A stretch of DNA of 62,875 nt from Caldibacillus thermoamylovorans (GTDB taxonomy: Bacteria; Bacillota; Bacilli; Bacillales; Caldibacillaceae), in the NCBI RefSeq assembly GCF_000751775.1, contig NZ_CCRF01000065.1, positions 1 through 62,875 on the forward strand, written 5' to 3'. This document shows, one piece after another, positions 62,418 through 62,875 of this stretch. A model generated the notes under the pieces. That model made no database searches. It worked only from the letters and a program-made list of their open reading frames with translations, and was not told the origin of the DNA. Each line of letters opens with the position of its first letter. The first letter of the stretch is position 1. The position numbers and the translations under genes were made by a program.

Positions 62418-62875
62418 TAAGACAAGCCTCCTTCCACAAAACGATTTATGTTTGGTCGAATCTTATTTAAAACTGATAATCTATCAATAACTAATTGCTT
62501 TTCTTGATTCAGATAGGCACATTCTGATTCGTCGTTTATCTTATTCCGATCCAGTGACTGCCCAAAGTAATCCGCAATTCGCAATTGGGTCGGCGTCATT
62601 GTAGCAGCACAAATTACAGCTTCCTCATTACCGTTCATACCCGCATGAGCCATTCCCTTTAACCTTCCTAAAATGAAGATATTGCCGCTTGCCATCACTT
62701 TGCCACCCGGATTTACATCACCGATCAACAATAGGTCTCCTGTAATTTCCAAAATTTGCCCCGAGCGAACAATTTTGGTTACGACTGTAAAACCTTTTTC
62801 GGTTTTTATTCGATTCAGTTCTTCTTTTAATATAACATTTGATTCGATAGATGCAATGATTAAATTTTTTTCCCA
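62417..62875 (-). CDS. minC: Septum site-determining protein MinC, 3' part
   Basis: The frame is open from the window edge, so only the last 152 codons are present. They hold the beta-helical C-terminal domain (RSGQILEITGDLLLIGDVNP, GNIFILGRLKGMAHAGMNG), which binds MinD and inhibits FtsZ bundling. A TTG at 62752 is inside the domain and is not the start. The N-terminal FtsZ-inhibiting domain begins outside the window. Confidence 0.95.
   Translation of the reverse strand, partial: WEKNLIIASIESNVILKEELNRIKTEKGFTVVTKIVRSGQILEITGDLLLIGDVNPGGKVMASGNIFILGRLKGMAHAGMNGNEEAVICAATMTPTQLRIADYFGQSLDRNKINDESECAYLNQEKQLVIDRLSVLNKIRPNINRFVEGGLS

Overview
The window is a 62.9 kb stretch of chromosome from a spore-forming, low-GC member of the Bacillaceae. 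The gene order follows the Bacillus subtilis yrrL-to-minC region: mltG, yrzB, ruvX, yrzL, alaS, yrrI, recD2, mnmA, iscS, cymR, rarA, tcdA, 6S RNA, aspS-hisS, dtd, relA, apt, recJ, secDF, comN, spoVB, yrbG, yrzE, yajC, tgt, queA, ruvBA, bofC, safA, obg, spo0B, rpmA, prp, rplU, rng, spoIVFBA, minDC. Sporulation genes (spoVB, bofC, safA, spo0B, spoIVFA/B) confirm an endospore former. The adhE cluster with Rex-type operators suggests facultative fermentation. A thermotolerant Bacillus or Caldibacillus-type organism is possible, but the species cannot be fixed from this sequence.

Layout. 1-14.7 kb: cell-wall lyase, alanyl-tRNA synthetase under a T-box, RecD2, the IscS/MnmA tRNA-thiolation pair with the cysteine regulator CymR, and RarA. 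14.8-15.7 kb: an 18-unit palindromic repeat array. 15.7-25.2 kb: a frameshifted small membrane gene, TcdA, 6S RNA, the T-box-controlled hisS-aspS operon, a small helix-turn-helix-like gene, Dtd, RelA and Apt. 25-38 kb: RecJ, SecDF, ComN, SpoVB, YajC-Tgt-QueA, and RuvA and RuvB separated by a short repeat block. 38-46.5 kb: an alcohol and aldehyde metabolism island (adhE, a divergent HPr kinase paralogue, a zinc ADH, an SDR dehydrogenase, an iron ADH) lying between ruvA and bofC. 46.5-54.5 kb: bofC, nadE, an S9 peptidase flanked by two repeat arrays, safA and an unknown membrane gene. 54.6-62.9 kb: obg-spo0B, the rplU-prp-rpmA operon with an L21 leader, rng, spoIVFB/A, then minD and the 3' part of minC.

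The core genes are ordinary. The unusual content lies between them. Four tandem arrays of about 51-52 bp units carry a CGAGA-N4/5-TCTCG palindrome, and two of them share the same terminal block. A 12-copy motif repeats every 21 bp between minD and spoIVFA. The two iron-ADH genes share an operator-like start-site motif and both have Rex-type boxes. At several loci the end or start of a gene appears to have been tandemly copied into the neighbouring intergenic DNA. No tRNA, rRNA, insertion sequence, prophage or CRISPR-Cas locus was recognised.
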